Positions 17,605 through 26,069 of a stretch of 64,000 nt of DNA are shown here, piece after piece (positions within the stretch are counted from its first letter, which is position 1; every line of letters starts with the position of its first letter). A program made the translations under genes and the position numbers. A model generated the notes under the pieces. That model saw only the letters and a list, made by a program, of their open reading frames with translations. It made no database searches and was not told the DNA's origin. This DNA is from Thalassospira lohafexi (GTDB lineage Bacteria; Pseudomonadota; Alphaproteobacteria; Rhodospirillales; Thalassospiraceae). The stretch spans positions 62,001 to 126,000 of the forward strand of contig NZ_NXGX01000002.1 of the NCBI RefSeq assembly GCF_002844275.1. Direction: 5' to 3'.

Positions 17605-19272
17605 ATGAGCCTGGCAGCGCAAAGTTCCAGTATCCCGGACTTTAAAAAAAGCGGGTGGTCGATCCGGGGGAAATTGTTGGCAGTGGTCGCTGCCGTCGTG
17701 ACAGTGGCGTTTTTGGCCGTGATCTATCTGGGGATCGCGTTCTCTGTTGACTCGGCCCGTACAAAACTGTCTGAAAGCAACCGGGTCGTTACGAACCTGA
17801 TTGCCTCGCAGATTGGTGGCGCGGTCAAATTTCGCAAGGAAGATGCGATTGTTGCCAGCTTCGGCTCATTGATCGAAAATAGTGACAGTGGTCTGGCATC
17901 TGCGATTGTGTTTGATATTGCGGGCGAAGAAATAACCAGATTTCTCCAGCCTGATGAGGCCGCCCCTGACGTCGCAGAAGTTCAAAAAATGGTTGCTGCT
18001 GTGCTCGCTGATGGCGCGCCGCAGGAAACAATGATCGCGGGAAAGCAAGTTGTTGCATCGCCATCGTTTTTTGGTAAATCGGATGCGCCCAACGGTGTGA
18101 TTGTATCGGGTTGGGGGTTTGATGCCCTTGAAGCGGACATGCGTGATAACGCATTTCGCCTTGCCGCAATTGCCTTTGTACTACTGGCGGTACTGTTGAT
18201 TGTGCTGGTTGTTATCATTCAAAAGATCGTGGCAAGCCCCTTACAGTTGATGTCCGGGGTCATGACCGATCTTGCCGATGGTCATCTTGAGGTTGATATT
18301 CCGGCCTCAGGCCGCGGAGATGAAATCGGTGAAATGGCGCACGCGCTTAGTATCTTTAAGGCCAATGCCATTCGGGTCGAGCATCTGCGTAAAGAACGCG
18401 ATGAACTCGAAGAACGCAATCGTTCGGAAAACAAACAGCGGCTTGCAGACACGTCCGTGTCGTTCCGAAACACCATCGGGCAAATTGTCGATAGCGTCCG
18501 TAACGCGGCAAGCGCTCTGAGCGGCAATGCGCAAACACTGTTTACAACAACAGATGACTCTCGTCAGAAAACTGAAAAAGTCCTTGAACGGGTCGCAGAA
18601 GCAACCGCCGATGTGCGCTCAATCACCGAAGCTGCCGGAACGTTACGCATCGCACTCGAAGAAGTATCTCAGCAGGTGTTTGGCGCACGGGCGGTAATTG
18701 AAACGGCAGTTGATCAAACTCGCCACACGGATGAGACGGTCGCTAGCCTGTCGTCAGAAGCTGAAAAGATTGGCGATGTTGTTAAACTCATTCAGGACAT
18801 TGCCGAACAAACCAACCTTCTTGCCTTGAACGCAACGATTGAGGCCGCACGCGCGGGCGACGCAGGCAAGGGCTTTGCCGTTGTGGCCAACGAGGTCAAG
18901 ACACTGGCAAATCAAACTGCCAAGGCGACGGAGGATATCACCCGTCAGATTGCGTCGGTTCAGTCGATTTCAGGACAAACCGCCGATGCGATTTCCGAAA
19001 TCCGCGAATGTATTGATCAGGTGCAGAGCGTTTCAATCGAGATTTCAAACGCGGTTGAACGGCAATCAAGTGCGGCAAACGATATCACAACAACGATTGA
19101 ACACGCCGATACCACCATCCACCGGGTGAGCCGCGATATCGAAGACGTCTCAAGCTCAATCCATCACGCCAGCGAAATCACCGAAGAGGTCCGTCGGTCT
19201 TCGTCTGACTTAACCGGCGAGGCGGATCGCCTGCACCAAAATGCCAACAAGTTTATTGAAAACATTCACTAA
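17605..19272 (+). CDS. Methyl-accepting chemotaxis protein
   Basis: 555 residues. Membrane helix 1 at about 25-46, a periplasmic domain of about 145 residues, membrane helix 2 at about 190-214, a HAMP domain ([20 protein letters not shown], about 215-270), and a long cytoplasmic signalling coiled coil with the hairpin tip [20 protein letters not shown], which is the conserved CheA/CheW contact. No C-terminal CheR-tethering pentapeptide is present. ATG 17605 follows GGAG by eight bases; TTG 17581 is in frame but less likely. Its position between two betaine-type transporters and next to a secreted sensor domain points to sensing of compatible solutes or osmotic state, which is inference. Confidence 0.93.
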   Translation: MSLAAQSSSIPDFKKSGWSIRGKLLAVVAAVVTVAFLAVIYLGIAFSVDSARTKLSESNRVVTNLIASQIGGAVKFRKEDAIVASFGSLIENSDSGLASAIVFDIAGEEITRFLQPDEAAPDVAEVQKMVAAVLADGAPQETMIAGKQVVASPSFFGKSDAPNGVIVSGWGFDALEADMRDNAFRLAAIAFVLLAVLLIVLVVIIQKIVASPLQLMSGVMTDLADGHLEVDIPASGRGDEIGEMAHALSIFKANAIRVEHLRKERDELEERNRSENKQRLADTSVSFRNTIGQIVDSVRNAASALSGNAQTLFTTTDDSRQKTEKVLERVAEATADVRSITEAAGTLRIALEEVSQQVFGARAVIETAVDQTRHTDETVASLSSEAEKIGDVVKLIQDIAEQTNLLALNATIEAARAGDAGKGFAVVANEVKTLANQTAKATEDITRQIASVQSISGQTADAISEIRECIDQVQSVSIEISNAVERQSSAANDITTTIEHADTTIHRVSRDIEDVSSSIHHASEITEEVRRSSSDLTGEADRLHQNANKFIENIH

Positions 19273-19320
19273 ACCTGTGTGACAGGCAAATGGGCCCGTG
19301 ACGAACACCCCAGATAAGTC

Positions 19321-19354
19321 AAACACCCCGCAAGATGTCTCCTGCGGGGTGTTT
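19321..19354. terminator. Bidirectional terminator between the chemoreceptor gene and proX
   Basis: AAACACCCCGCA (19321-19332) pairs perfectly with TGCGGGGTGTTT (19343-19354) around a ten-base loop. It lies between convergent genes. Confidence 0.85.
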
Positions 19355-19400
19355 AGTGATTGGCGATCAGGTTAAATCCTAATCGCGGTAGTCAATTGGA

Positions 19401-20417
19401 TTACTTCGCCGCAGCGCGGGCTTCTTCGAGCCAGCCGTCGAAGGTTGCGCGATGGCCTTTGATCCAGGCATCTGCATGACGTGCGATGTCTTCGGCGGAT
19501 TTTTCGCCGTCGCGCATGGCAAGGTTTTCAGCCGAGATGTCATTGGCCGACAGTTCCATGATCGCAAACAGCTTCGCCGCTGCCGGGTTTTCATCAGTCC
19601 ATGCCTTATTAGCGATGATCTGCTGATTGTTGACCTGGAAGCCATAGTTGCTGCCGTCAGGAAGGGCAGTATCAGCATCCTTGTTTTCACCCGGAAGCGA
19701 TGAGAACGGAACCTGCAACCAGGTCACGTCTTTACCCGGGACCAGAACACCTGACACCCAATACGGGGTCCATGTGTAATACAGGACCGATTCACCGGCT
19801 TTGTAACGGGTGATCGTATCGGCGATGATGGCCGAATAGGAACCCTGATTGTGGGTAACGGTGTCGCGCAGGCCATAGGCATCAAGGTGGTTTTCAATCA
19901 CACCTTCACAGCCCCAACCCGGGTTGCAGCCCGAAAGGTCGGCTTTGCCATCGTCATTGGTATCAAACAATGCCGCGATTTTCGGGTCTTTAAGCTGTTC
20001 GATATTGGTGATGTTATATTCATCAGCCGTTTTTTTATCGATCAGATAACCCTGAAGCGCGCCCGGTGAATAAACACCTTCGCGATAGATTTTCTCAGCA
20101 CCGCCAGCGGCCTTGTAGAAATCGGCATGCAGCGGATTCCAGTGATCGGCCATAAAGGTCGCATCACCATTGCCAATGGCAACATGGCCAGCCGCATATT
20201 CGATTTCCTGGATGTCTTTAACGTCGTAACCAAGCTCTTCAAGAGCCTTCATAACCACAACGGTCTGAAAGGTTTCTTCAGCGATGGAGCTTTTAAGCGG
20301 CTGAACTTCAACGCCTTTACCCGGCATCATGTTGTCAGCAAACGCAGTGCCGGTCATCAGCATCGAGCCGGTAACGGCAATAGCAGCACCCGCAGAAAGT
20401 TTCTTCAGGAACGTCAT
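19401..20417 (-). CDS. proX: Glycine betaine/choline-type ABC substrate-binding protein
   Basis: 338 residues. A signal peptide ([19 protein letters not shown] ... AFA, cut before DNMMPG) precedes an OpuAC/ProX-type periplasmic binding fold. Conserved features include the [20 protein letters not shown] segment, the paired cysteines in [11 protein letters not shown] that form a disulfide in ProX, and aromatic residues such as YYTWTPYW that usually form the cation-binding cage for quaternary amines. ATG 20417 has AGGAGA upstream; upstream in-frame codons do not give a signal peptide. Last gene of the proV-proW-proX operon, separated from proW by 100 bases holding a stable hairpin. Confidence 0.9.
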   Translation of the reverse strand: MTFLKKLSAGAAIAVTGSMLMTGTAFADNMMPGKGVEVQPLKSSIAEETFQTVVVMKALEELGYDVKDIQEIEYAAGHVAIGNGDATFMADHWNPLHADFYKAAGGAEKIYREGVYSPGALQGYLIDKKTADEYNITNIEQLKDPKIAALFDTNDDGKADLSGCNPGWGCEGVIENHLDAYGLRDTVTHNQGSYSAIIADTITRYKAGESVLYYTWTPYWVSGVLVPGKDVTWLQVPFSSLPGENKDADTALPDGSNYGFQVNNQQIIANKAWTDENPAAAKLFAIMELSANDISAENLAMRDGEKSAEDIARHADAWIKGHRATFDGWLEEARAAAK

Positions 20418-20473
20418 GAACTTCTCCTTGTTGATAGATTGAGGTCGTATTGGTTGACCCCGTTCTCCAAACA

Positions 20474-20497
20474 GACGGAACCACAAAAGGTTCCGTC
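20474..20497 (-). promoter_or_regulatory. Intercistronic stem-loop between proW and proX
   Basis: GACGGAACC (20474-20482) pairs perfectly with GGTTCCGTC (20489-20497) around a six-base loop, with no T run. Such a structure between permease and binding-protein genes typically protects or processes mRNA so that the binding protein is made in excess. Confidence 0.5.
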
Positions 20498-20517
20498 CGC
20501 TATCTCGTTTAAATGTA

Positions 20518-21642
20518 TTATTTTTTGCCCAGAACTGATCGGACAAGTGCCGCAGGACCAGCGTCATACCAGTGCCGCGTGCCTTTGGACCGTTGGTCCT
20601 TGCCCAGTGCCTGGGTCATGCGATCGAGAACGATGGCCAGAAGGACAATGCCAACCCCGCCAATCGTTGCCAGCCCCATATCAAGTCGGCCAATACCGCG
20701 CAGAACCATCTGGCCAAGACCGCCAACCGCAATCATCGACGCAATTACAACCATCGAAAGGGCAAGCATCAAGGTCTGGTTGACGCCGGCCATGATGGTC
20801 GGCATCGCAAGTGGCAACTGCACACGAAACAGAAGCTGTTTCGGGCTCGCCCCAAATGAACGGGCGGCTTCAACCAGATCGCTTGGGACCTGACGGATGC
20901 CAAGGATGGTCAAGCGGATCAGGGGTGGCAGGGCAAAGATAATGGTCACCACAACACCCGGCACATTGCCGATACCAAACAGCATCACAATCGGCACCAG
21001 ATAAACAAATGCCGGGGTGGTCTGCATCGCATCAAGGATTGGACGGACTGCATTCGACGCACGTTCGTTGCGCGCCAGCCAAATGCCAGTCGGAAGCCCA
21101 ATAACCACACAGAAAAACACAGATGTCAGCACCAGCGACAAGGTCACCATTGCTTCGGACCACGCGCCGATCAAGCCGACAATAACCATCGAAATCAATG
21201 TGCCGATGGCCAAACGACGCCCGGCAAGTTGCCATGCAATCAAGGCCATAATGATGATGATGATAATGGCCGGTGTTGCCTGTAAACCGGTTTCAACACC
21301 GCTCAGAACAGCATCAATTGGCCAGCGGATGGCCTGAAAAATACTACGGAAATGCGTGACAATCCAATCAAGACCATCATTGACCCAGCCATCCAGCGGG
21401 ATCACCGCATCCTGAAACGGATGCAGGATATCAAAATGCTTTTCCGGGGCAGGGGCGGCATTGGACAGCCAATCGGTTGATGATGCCGCGTCGCCAGTGC
21501 CTCCGCCCGGACCTGATGGGCCGCCGGGGCCAGTCGCACCACCACCCGGGCCAGATGCACCAGTTGATGCAGCCCCTGATGTGCTATCAGTACTCTCGGT
21601 AGTGGCGTTGGTCTGGCCCCAAGGATTACTGTTGTCAGCCAT
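20518..21642 (-). CDS. proW: Glycine betaine/choline-type ABC transporter permease
   Basis: 374 residues. The first about 55 residues are a low-complexity stretch of Gly, Pro, Ser, Thr and Ala, followed by the usual ProW body: helices from about 110 on, [20 protein letters not shown], and the EAA loop ([20 protein letters not shown]). E. coli ProW also has a long N-terminal tail, but this one is unusually glycine/proline-rich. ATG 21642 has AAGGAGAAGG six bases upstream and overlaps the end of the ATPase gene by eight bases, so translation is coupled. Confidence 0.92.
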   Translation of the reverse strand: MADNSNPWGQTNATTESTDSTSGAASTGASGPGGGATGPGGPSGPGGGTGDAASSTDWLSNAAPAPEKHFDILHPFQDAVIPLDGWVNDGLDWIVTHFRSIFQAIRWPIDAVLSGVETGLQATPAIIIIIIMALIAWQLAGRRLAIGTLISMVIVGLIGAWSEAMVTLSLVLTSVFFCVVIGLPTGIWLARNERASNAVRPILDAMQTTPAFVYLVPIVMLFGIGNVPGVVVTIIFALPPLIRLTILGIRQVPSDLVEAARSFGASPKQLLFRVQLPLAMPTIMAGVNQTLMLALSMVVIASMIAVGGLGQMVLRGIGRLDMGLATIGGVGIVLLAIVLDRMTQALGKDQRSKGTRHWYDAGPAALVRSVLGKK

Positions 21643-22840
21643 TGGTGCCTTCTCCTTCACGGTCGAGTGTTGCCAGCAGGTTGGCTTTCTTGATCACGCC
21701 CATATATTTGCCGTCTTCACCAACAACCGGCACGCCACACGGGGCGTGCGCCACAGTTCCAATCAGTTCGGAAAGCTGTGTGTCATGGGAAACCGGTTCA
21801 ACGCCGGGTAAAAAGGCGGCTGAAAGTTTATCCGCGCCCGATTTAATGGCGGCATCAAGGGTGTCGATCGAGATCACACCGTGGAAATCAAGCTTGTCGC
21901 CAACAATATAGGCGTATTCGCGGTCTTCCTTGTTCAAACGGCTGAGCGCGGTTTTAAGGCCGACACCTTCGCGTTCGATCACGGTGACTTCGCGTTTTGA
22001 CGCAATGTCCTTGGCGCTGAGGATGGTGGAAACATCAACCCCGCGGAAAAACGATTTGACGTAGTCATTGGCCGGATTGTTCAGAATTTCTTCTGGAGTA
22101 CCGACCTGAACGACAATGCCGCCTTCCATAATTGCGATACGATCCCCGATCCGCATGGCTTCATCAAGATCGTGCGAGATAAAGATGATCGTGCGTTTAT
22201 GTTCGCGCTGAAGGGTCAGGAGTTCATCCTGCATTTCTGTGCGGATCAAAGGATCCAGTGCGGAAAAGGCTTCATCCATCAACATCACAGCCGGATCATT
22301 GGCCAACGCACGCGCAAGGCCAACACGTTGCTGCATGCCGCCCGACAGTTCGTCAGGATATGAATTGGCATGCGCGGGAAGGCCAACTTGCTCAAGTGCG
22401 ACAAGGGCGCGTTTGTGGCGCTCTTTTTCATCCATATCCGCCAGCTCAAGACCAAACGATGCATTATCGATGACCGAAAGATGCGGCATCAGGGCAAAGG
22501 ATTGAAACACCATCGCCATGTCGCGGCGGCGCAGATCGCGCAATTCTTCGTCGGACATCGCGGCAATATCAACGCCATCATATAAAACCTGACCCGATGT
22601 CGGTTCAATCAGGCGGTTCAATAGTCGCACAAGGGTCGATTTTCCCGAGCCAGACAGCCCCATGACGACAAATATTTCACCTTGTTTGACGGTGAAGTTT
22701 GCCCCGCAAACACCAACGGTTTGTCCGGTTTTGTCAAAGATTTCGTCTTTGTCGATCCCGTCATTGATCATTTGCATTGCCTGATCAGGACGGTCGCCAA
22801 AGACTTTATAAAGGTCTTTTACAACGATTTTTTCGGTCAT
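21635..22840 (-). CDS. proV: Glycine betaine/choline-type ABC transporter ATPase
   Basis: 401 residues, the full ProV length. Walker [10 protein letters not shown], signature [15 protein letters not shown], Walker [14 protein letters not shown] loop [10 protein letters not shown]. Two CBS-like segments at the C-terminus (about 275-400) are the part that senses ionic strength in OpuA/ProU systems, so this copy is the better candidate for direct osmotic gating. ATG 22840 is preceded by AAGGACT. First gene of proV-proW-proX. The divergent MarR-type gene shares the 241-base upstream region. Confidence 0.93.
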   Translation of the reverse strand: MTEKIVVKDLYKVFGDRPDQAMQMINDGIDKDEIFDKTGQTVGVCGANFTVKQGEIFVVMGLSGSGKSTLVRLLNRLIEPTSGQVLYDGVDIAAMSDEELRDLRRRDMAMVFQSFALMPHLSVIDNASFGLELADMDEKERHKRALVALEQVGLPAHANSYPDELSGGMQQRVGLARALANDPAVMLMDEAFSALDPLIRTEMQDELLTLQREHKRTIIFISHDLDEAMRIGDRIAIMEGGIVVQVGTPEEILNNPANDYVKSFFRGVDVSTILSAKDIASKREVTVIEREGVGLKTALSRLNKEDREYAYIVGDKLDFHGVISIDTLDAAIKSGADKLSAAFLPGVEPVSHDTQLSELIGTVAHAPCGVPVVGEDGKYMGVIKKANLLATLDREGEGTNG

Positions 22841-23017
22841 GAGTCCTTGTCGATTTTTGGCGAAAAACAACGCACATCACGCAGGCAAACAGCCTTTGCG
22901 CGGCAAACATCGTTCATCAGTCTGTTTTTATGTCGATGGTGGCATAAGAGGCCAAAAGCCCCGCAGGTTTCCCCAAGCCATGTCTGAATTTGTCGACGGA
23001 TGGTTACAGGTCAAAAC

Positions 23018-23037
23018 ATTTGATGTCAAATTATAAT
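23018..23037 (+). promoter_or_regulatory. Palindromic operator abutting a -10 box in front of the MarR-type gene
   Basis: ATTTGA-TG-TCAAAT (23018-23031) is a perfect inverted repeat directly followed by TATAAT (23032-23037), 45 bases before the regulator start. A regulator bound here would block the promoter, the usual layout of MarR autorepression. The region also lies upstream of the divergent proV. Confidence 0.45.
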
Positions 23038-23081
23038 CACGTTACGCTTCCGACGATCGGGGAACGAGGAGACGTGGTGTT

Positions 23082-23618
23082 ATGGTTGAAAAACAACAAA
23101 AAAAGCGGGAATTTCTGGATGTTCTTGTTGCGTTGCGGCAGATTATTCGGGCAACAGACCTTCATTCAAAATATGTTATGAAAGTTTGTGGTCTTACTGT
23201 TCCGCAGCTTGTTGTTCTGCTCGCGATTGAGGAGCTCGGGGCTGTGACCGTGCGGCAGATTTCCCATCACGTGTCGCTCAGCCAGGCAACGGTAACGACA
23301 ATCCTGAACCGACTTGAAACCCGTGATTTCATCAAGCGCACGCGCAATGCCACGGACAAACGCGTTGTGAACAGTTGTCTGACCGATAAGGGACGTGAGA
23401 TTCTGGTGGATACGCCGCCCTTGATGGACGGGCACTTCATGCGCCGCTATCAGATGCTTGATGTTGCCAAGCGCGGCGAAATTCTTGAGACACTTCAGCA
23501 TGTCGCACACCTGATGGCGTCCGATGACGTCGACACCTGCCCATCGGTCAGTGATGACGAACTGGATCCGATATTATCGTCATTCCCAATCCATCTTGAA
23601 TCCAGCCAAGATCGATGA
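23082..23618 (+). CDS. MarR-family regulator, probably of the compatible-solute genes
   Basis: 178 residues with a winged helix-turn-helix: VRQISHHVSLSQATVTTILN (recognition helix about 67-82) and the wing DKRVVNSCLTDKGREIL. The N-terminal segment VALRQIIRATDLHSKYV resembles that of EctR/CosR-type MarR regulators, which control ectoine and other compatible-solute genes in halophilic gamma- and methylotrophic proteobacteria; I recall this similarity and could not test it. Its position between proVWX and the second betaine-type binding protein supports that role. ATG 23082 follows GAGGAG by ten bases. The C-terminal tail (about 150-178) is acidic and not part of the DNA-binding fold. Confidence 0.87.
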   Translation: MVEKQQKKREFLDVLVALRQIIRATDLHSKYVMKVCGLTVPQLVVLLAIEELGAVTVRQISHHVSLSQATVTTILNRLETRDFIKRTRNATDKRVVNSCLTDKGREILVDTPPLMDGHFMRRYQMLDVAKRGEILETLQHVAHLMASDDVDTCPSVSDDELDPILSSFPIHLESSQDR

Positions 23619-23646
23619 ATGCGCAAATAGTGTGATCAAAAGCTGA

Positions 23647-23677
23647 CAAGGCGCAGATATTTCACTGCGCCTTGTTT
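23647..23677. terminator. Bidirectional terminator between marR-type gene and second binding protein gene
   Basis: CAAGGCGCAG (23647-23656) pairs perfectly with CTGCGCCTTG (23665-23674), eight-base loop, then TTT. Confidence 0.85.
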
Positions 23678-23702
23678 GGGAAGTCTATTGGTATCAAGGG
23701 CC

Positions 23703-24737
23703 TTAAAGCGCGCTTTCAACCTTTTGCGCAACACTTTCAGGAACCCATGATTTCCAGATATCAGGTTTCTGTTTCAGGAAATAACGCGCAGCCCCATCTG
23801 GCTTTTCATCATTTTCCTGCATGTAGGCCAACATTTCAGAAACCAGCGCATTGCTTGTTTCATAGTTGGTCAGGAACGTGATCAGATTGGGGGCTGCTTC
23901 CTTGAAATCATTATTCACACCGACCGTTACCGTACTTTGTGGATAGGCTGTTGCCTTGGTCGGTGTGGCATCGGTTTTCAGCGCATCAAAGATTTCCTTG
24001 TCATACGCCGGTTCTTCAAGACGATAGCTGTCATAAAGACCCATCACCCACGTCGGACCCCAGTAGTAATAAAGGGCTGGCTTGCCGCGTTTGTGTGCCG
24101 ATGCGATGGCTGCTGAAAGTGCCGCCCCGGTACCAGGACGGAAATTGGTGAAGCTGTCATCAAGACCATAGGCCGCGAGCTTACCCGAATTGACCTTTTC
24201 ACAGACCCAGCCCGACGGGCAGTTGTAAAAACGTCCTTTTCCGGGTTCTTCGGCATCGGCAAACAGGTCGGTGTATTTGGGCAGATCATCGACCGATTTC
24301 AGATCAGGGGCCATCGGTTCGATACCACGTTCGGCATCGCCTTCAATGACATAGCGCGGGACAAACCAGCCTTCAACGGCGTCATCGAAGTTAACCCCGA
24401 TCTGGCTGACATTGCCGGCGGCCTCTGCTTTTTTCCAGGCGTCAGCAACATTGTCGCGCCAGATTTCCATGACGACATCAACATCGCCCTTGCCAGCCCC
24501 GGTCAAAAGCGGGATGACATCGCCGGGCAGGGCATCGGTTTTACAGCCGTAGCCTTTTTCTATGATGAAACGGGCCACGGCATTATGGAACAGGGCGCTG
24601 TCATAGTTCAGTCCGGCGAACATCACCGGCCGATCTATTTCACAGGATGCGTCCTGTGCCTGTGCTGTGGTTGCGAATGTGGTAAATGCGAGGCCAGCGG
24701 CCATCAACATTGCGGCTCCGGTAGGCAGGGTGTTCAT
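23703..24737 (-). CDS. Second quaternary-amine ABC substrate-binding protein
   Basis: 344 residues. Signal peptide ends near TTAQA (about residue 27); the n-region has no basic residue, which is unusual, but a stop codon upstream leaves no better start. The OpuAC-like fold shows AGLNYDSALFHNAVARFIIE, GDVDVVMEIWRDN, NCPSGWVCEKVNSGKLAAYG (with a cysteine pair) and YYYWGPTWVMGLYD. It is coded alone, away from both permease/ATPase pairs, so it may feed the ProW/ProV pair at 14748-16636 or share the proVWX channel. ATG 24737 directly follows AGAAGG, with GGGA seven bases away. Confidence 0.88.
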   Translation of the reverse strand: MNTLPTGAAMLMAAGLAFTTFATTAQAQDASCEIDRPVMFAGLNYDSALFHNAVARFIIEKGYGCKTDALPGDVIPLLTGAGKGDVDVVMEIWRDNVADAWKKAEAAGNVSQIGVNFDDAVEGWFVPRYVIEGDAERGIEPMAPDLKSVDDLPKYTDLFADAEEPGKGRFYNCPSGWVCEKVNSGKLAAYGLDDSFTNFRPGTGAALSAAIASAHKRGKPALYYYWGPTWVMGLYDSYRLEEPAYDKEIFDALKTDATPTKATAYPQSTVTVGVNNDFKEAAPNLITFLTNYETSNALVSEMLAYMQENDEKPDGAARYFLKQKPDIWKSWVPESVAQKVESAL

Positions 24738-25059
24738 CCTTCTGTCCCTTCGTTGTTGCGGTCCGGAATCGCATCAAATGCAATGTCTTGCAGGTTTGTG
24801 CCGTGATCTCGCGGGTTCAAACCAGACCTTGCCCCTGATACAGGTGATGTGAGTTTAACCGTGGGTTCAAAAGTCATGCAACCCTGCGCATTGGTATTTA
24901 TCGCAAAGAATGCCGGACACGGTTTGAATGATCATCGCAGAAGGCTCCTGACATCCATGGCAGGAGCTGTCAGTGGAATGCATTTTTATGTGGCGATAAT
25001 TCCGTGAATTTAACGGGTTTTATCGTTATGTTGGGCAAAACAAACCTGTGGGGCCTGTC
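24738..25059. other. Intergenic region between divergent binding-protein and exonuclease genes
   Basis: 322 bases, no gene seen. It contains an inverted repeat GCTCCTG (24944-24950) / CAGGAGC (24961-24967), a repeated GGGTTCAAA (near 24812 and 24863), and an 11-base match (24944-24954) to the control region at 16746-16756. It must hold promoters for both flanking genes, but none stands out by eye. Confidence 0.5.
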
Positions 25060-25893
25060 ATGATGCATACCAGTCTGTTCGTCTTTGATATCGAAACCGT
25101 TCCCGATATCGACGTCTTGCCGCAATTGACAGGTGAAACCGCCCCGGACCCGGAAACCGGGCGCAAGATGCTTGAAGACTATCACCTTGAAATCACTAAT
25201 GGACGCAATGGCTTTCCCCGTCAGCCGTTTCACAAGGTTGTCGCCATCAGTTTTCTGCGCGCCACCATCCAGCGCGATGAAAATCTTGAAATGTACGAAA
25301 TCGAAGAGCTGCGGTCGGGCGGTGATCTAACGTCCGAGGAAAAGGATTTGGTCAACGGGTTCTTTGCCTATTGCGGGAAACTGTTCCCGCGTCTTGTCAG
25401 TTTCAATGGGCGGGGGTTTGATCTACCGGTTTTGAAGTACCGAGCGATGAAGCACGGTGTGACGGCGCGCTGGCTGCATCAATCGACCAACAAGTGGGAA
25501 AACTATACATCGCGTTATGCACCGAACTGGCATTGTGATCTGGCCGAAGTTCTGTCGGATTACGGGGCATCGGCGCGCACCAAAATGAATGAAGTCTGTG
25601 CTGCCCTTGATCTGCCGGGGAAAACCGGGGTCGATGGCAGTAAGGTGTCGGGCATGTTCGATAACGGCGAGATTGATGGCATTCGACGCTATTGCGAAAC
25701 CGATGTGCTCAACACCTATCTTTTGTATTTGCGTCATGCGCTGCATACCGGGCTGACCGACCATGACAGCTATAACCATGCAATCAATCTAACCGTGGCG
25801 TGGCTTGAAGAACGCGCTGGCGATATTCCTGCCTATCAGGAATTCCTTGATGGATGGCGGGCCTCCAGTGGCGGGTCGTTTAACGTCCTTTGA
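25060..25893 (+). CDS. Predicted 3'-5' exonuclease of the PolB-exonuclease type (DnaQ-like)
   Basis: 277 residues. The three exonuclease motifs of the DEDD superfamily are in order: FVFDIETVPD (Exo I, about 7-16), SFNGRGFDLPVLKYRA (Exo II, about 110-125) and RRYCETDVLNTYLLYLR (Exo III, about 207-223). This matches the family described as predicted exonucleases related to the proofreading domain of DNA polymerase B. The preferred substrate (DNA or RNA) is unknown. ATG 25060 is preceded by GTGGGG; ATG 25063 and GTG 25048 are alternatives. Confidence 0.85.
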   Translation: MMHTSLFVFDIETVPDIDVLPQLTGETAPDPETGRKMLEDYHLEITNGRNGFPRQPFHKVVAISFLRATIQRDENLEMYEIEELRSGGDLTSEEKDLVNGFFAYCGKLFPRLVSFNGRGFDLPVLKYRAMKHGVTARWLHQSTNKWENYTSRYAPNWHCDLAEVLSDYGASARTKMNEVCAALDLPGKTGVDGSKVSGMFDNGEIDGIRRYCETDVLNTYLLYLRHALHTGLTDHDSYNHAINLTVAWLEERAGDIPAYQEFLDGWRASSGGSFNVL

Positions 25894-25939
25894 CCAATCA
25901 GTGCCACGTAACAAGCTGGTGTATGTATGTTTTGGCGGA

Positions 25940-25955
25940 AGTGATGCATATCACA
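25940..25955. promoter_or_regulatory. CRP/FNR-type site upstream of the iron-binding protein gene
   Basis: AGTGA-TGCATA-TCACA matches the CRP consensus TGTGA-N6-TCACA at 9 of 10 positions, and its core TGAT-N4-ATCA also fits an FNR-type site. It is about 115 bases before the start codon at 26070. Found by eye. Confidence 0.35.
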
Positions 25956-26012
25956 TCGACGCGTTGATCCAGACGAAAGCTTGTTGAAACAGCATGGAAT
26001 AAGGCTTACATG

Positions 26013-26049
26013 TCGAATGCATATGCAACTGATTTGCATCTGCATTCGA
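26013..26049. promoter_or_regulatory. Nested palindrome, probable Fur-type iron box
   Basis: The core TGCAACTGATTTGCA (26024-26038) is close to the TGCAAATNATTTGCA-like Fur boxes of alphaproteobacteria. It sits inside a larger inverted repeat: CGAATGCA (26014-26021) with TGCATTCG (26041-26048). Around centre 26031, 16 of 18 base pairs match. The site lies 21-57 bases before the first iron-binding protein gene, downstream of a possible promoter (TTGAAA 25984-25989, TACATG 26007-26012). Confidence 0.55.
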
Positions 26050-26069
26050 GCATCAAGGGAAACGTTCAA

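Noticed and set aside
24808-24826. T-arm-like GGGTTCAAACC suggesting a tRNA
   Set aside because: No D-arm, anticodon arm or acceptor stem can be built around it, and a similar GGGTTCAAA occurs 50 bases later without tRNA structure.
26010-26069. Upstream extension of the first iron-binding protein from a TTG codon
   Set aside because: The stretch lies in the palindromic iron box, destroys the signal peptide, and a well-placed ribosome-binding site exists for ATG 26070.
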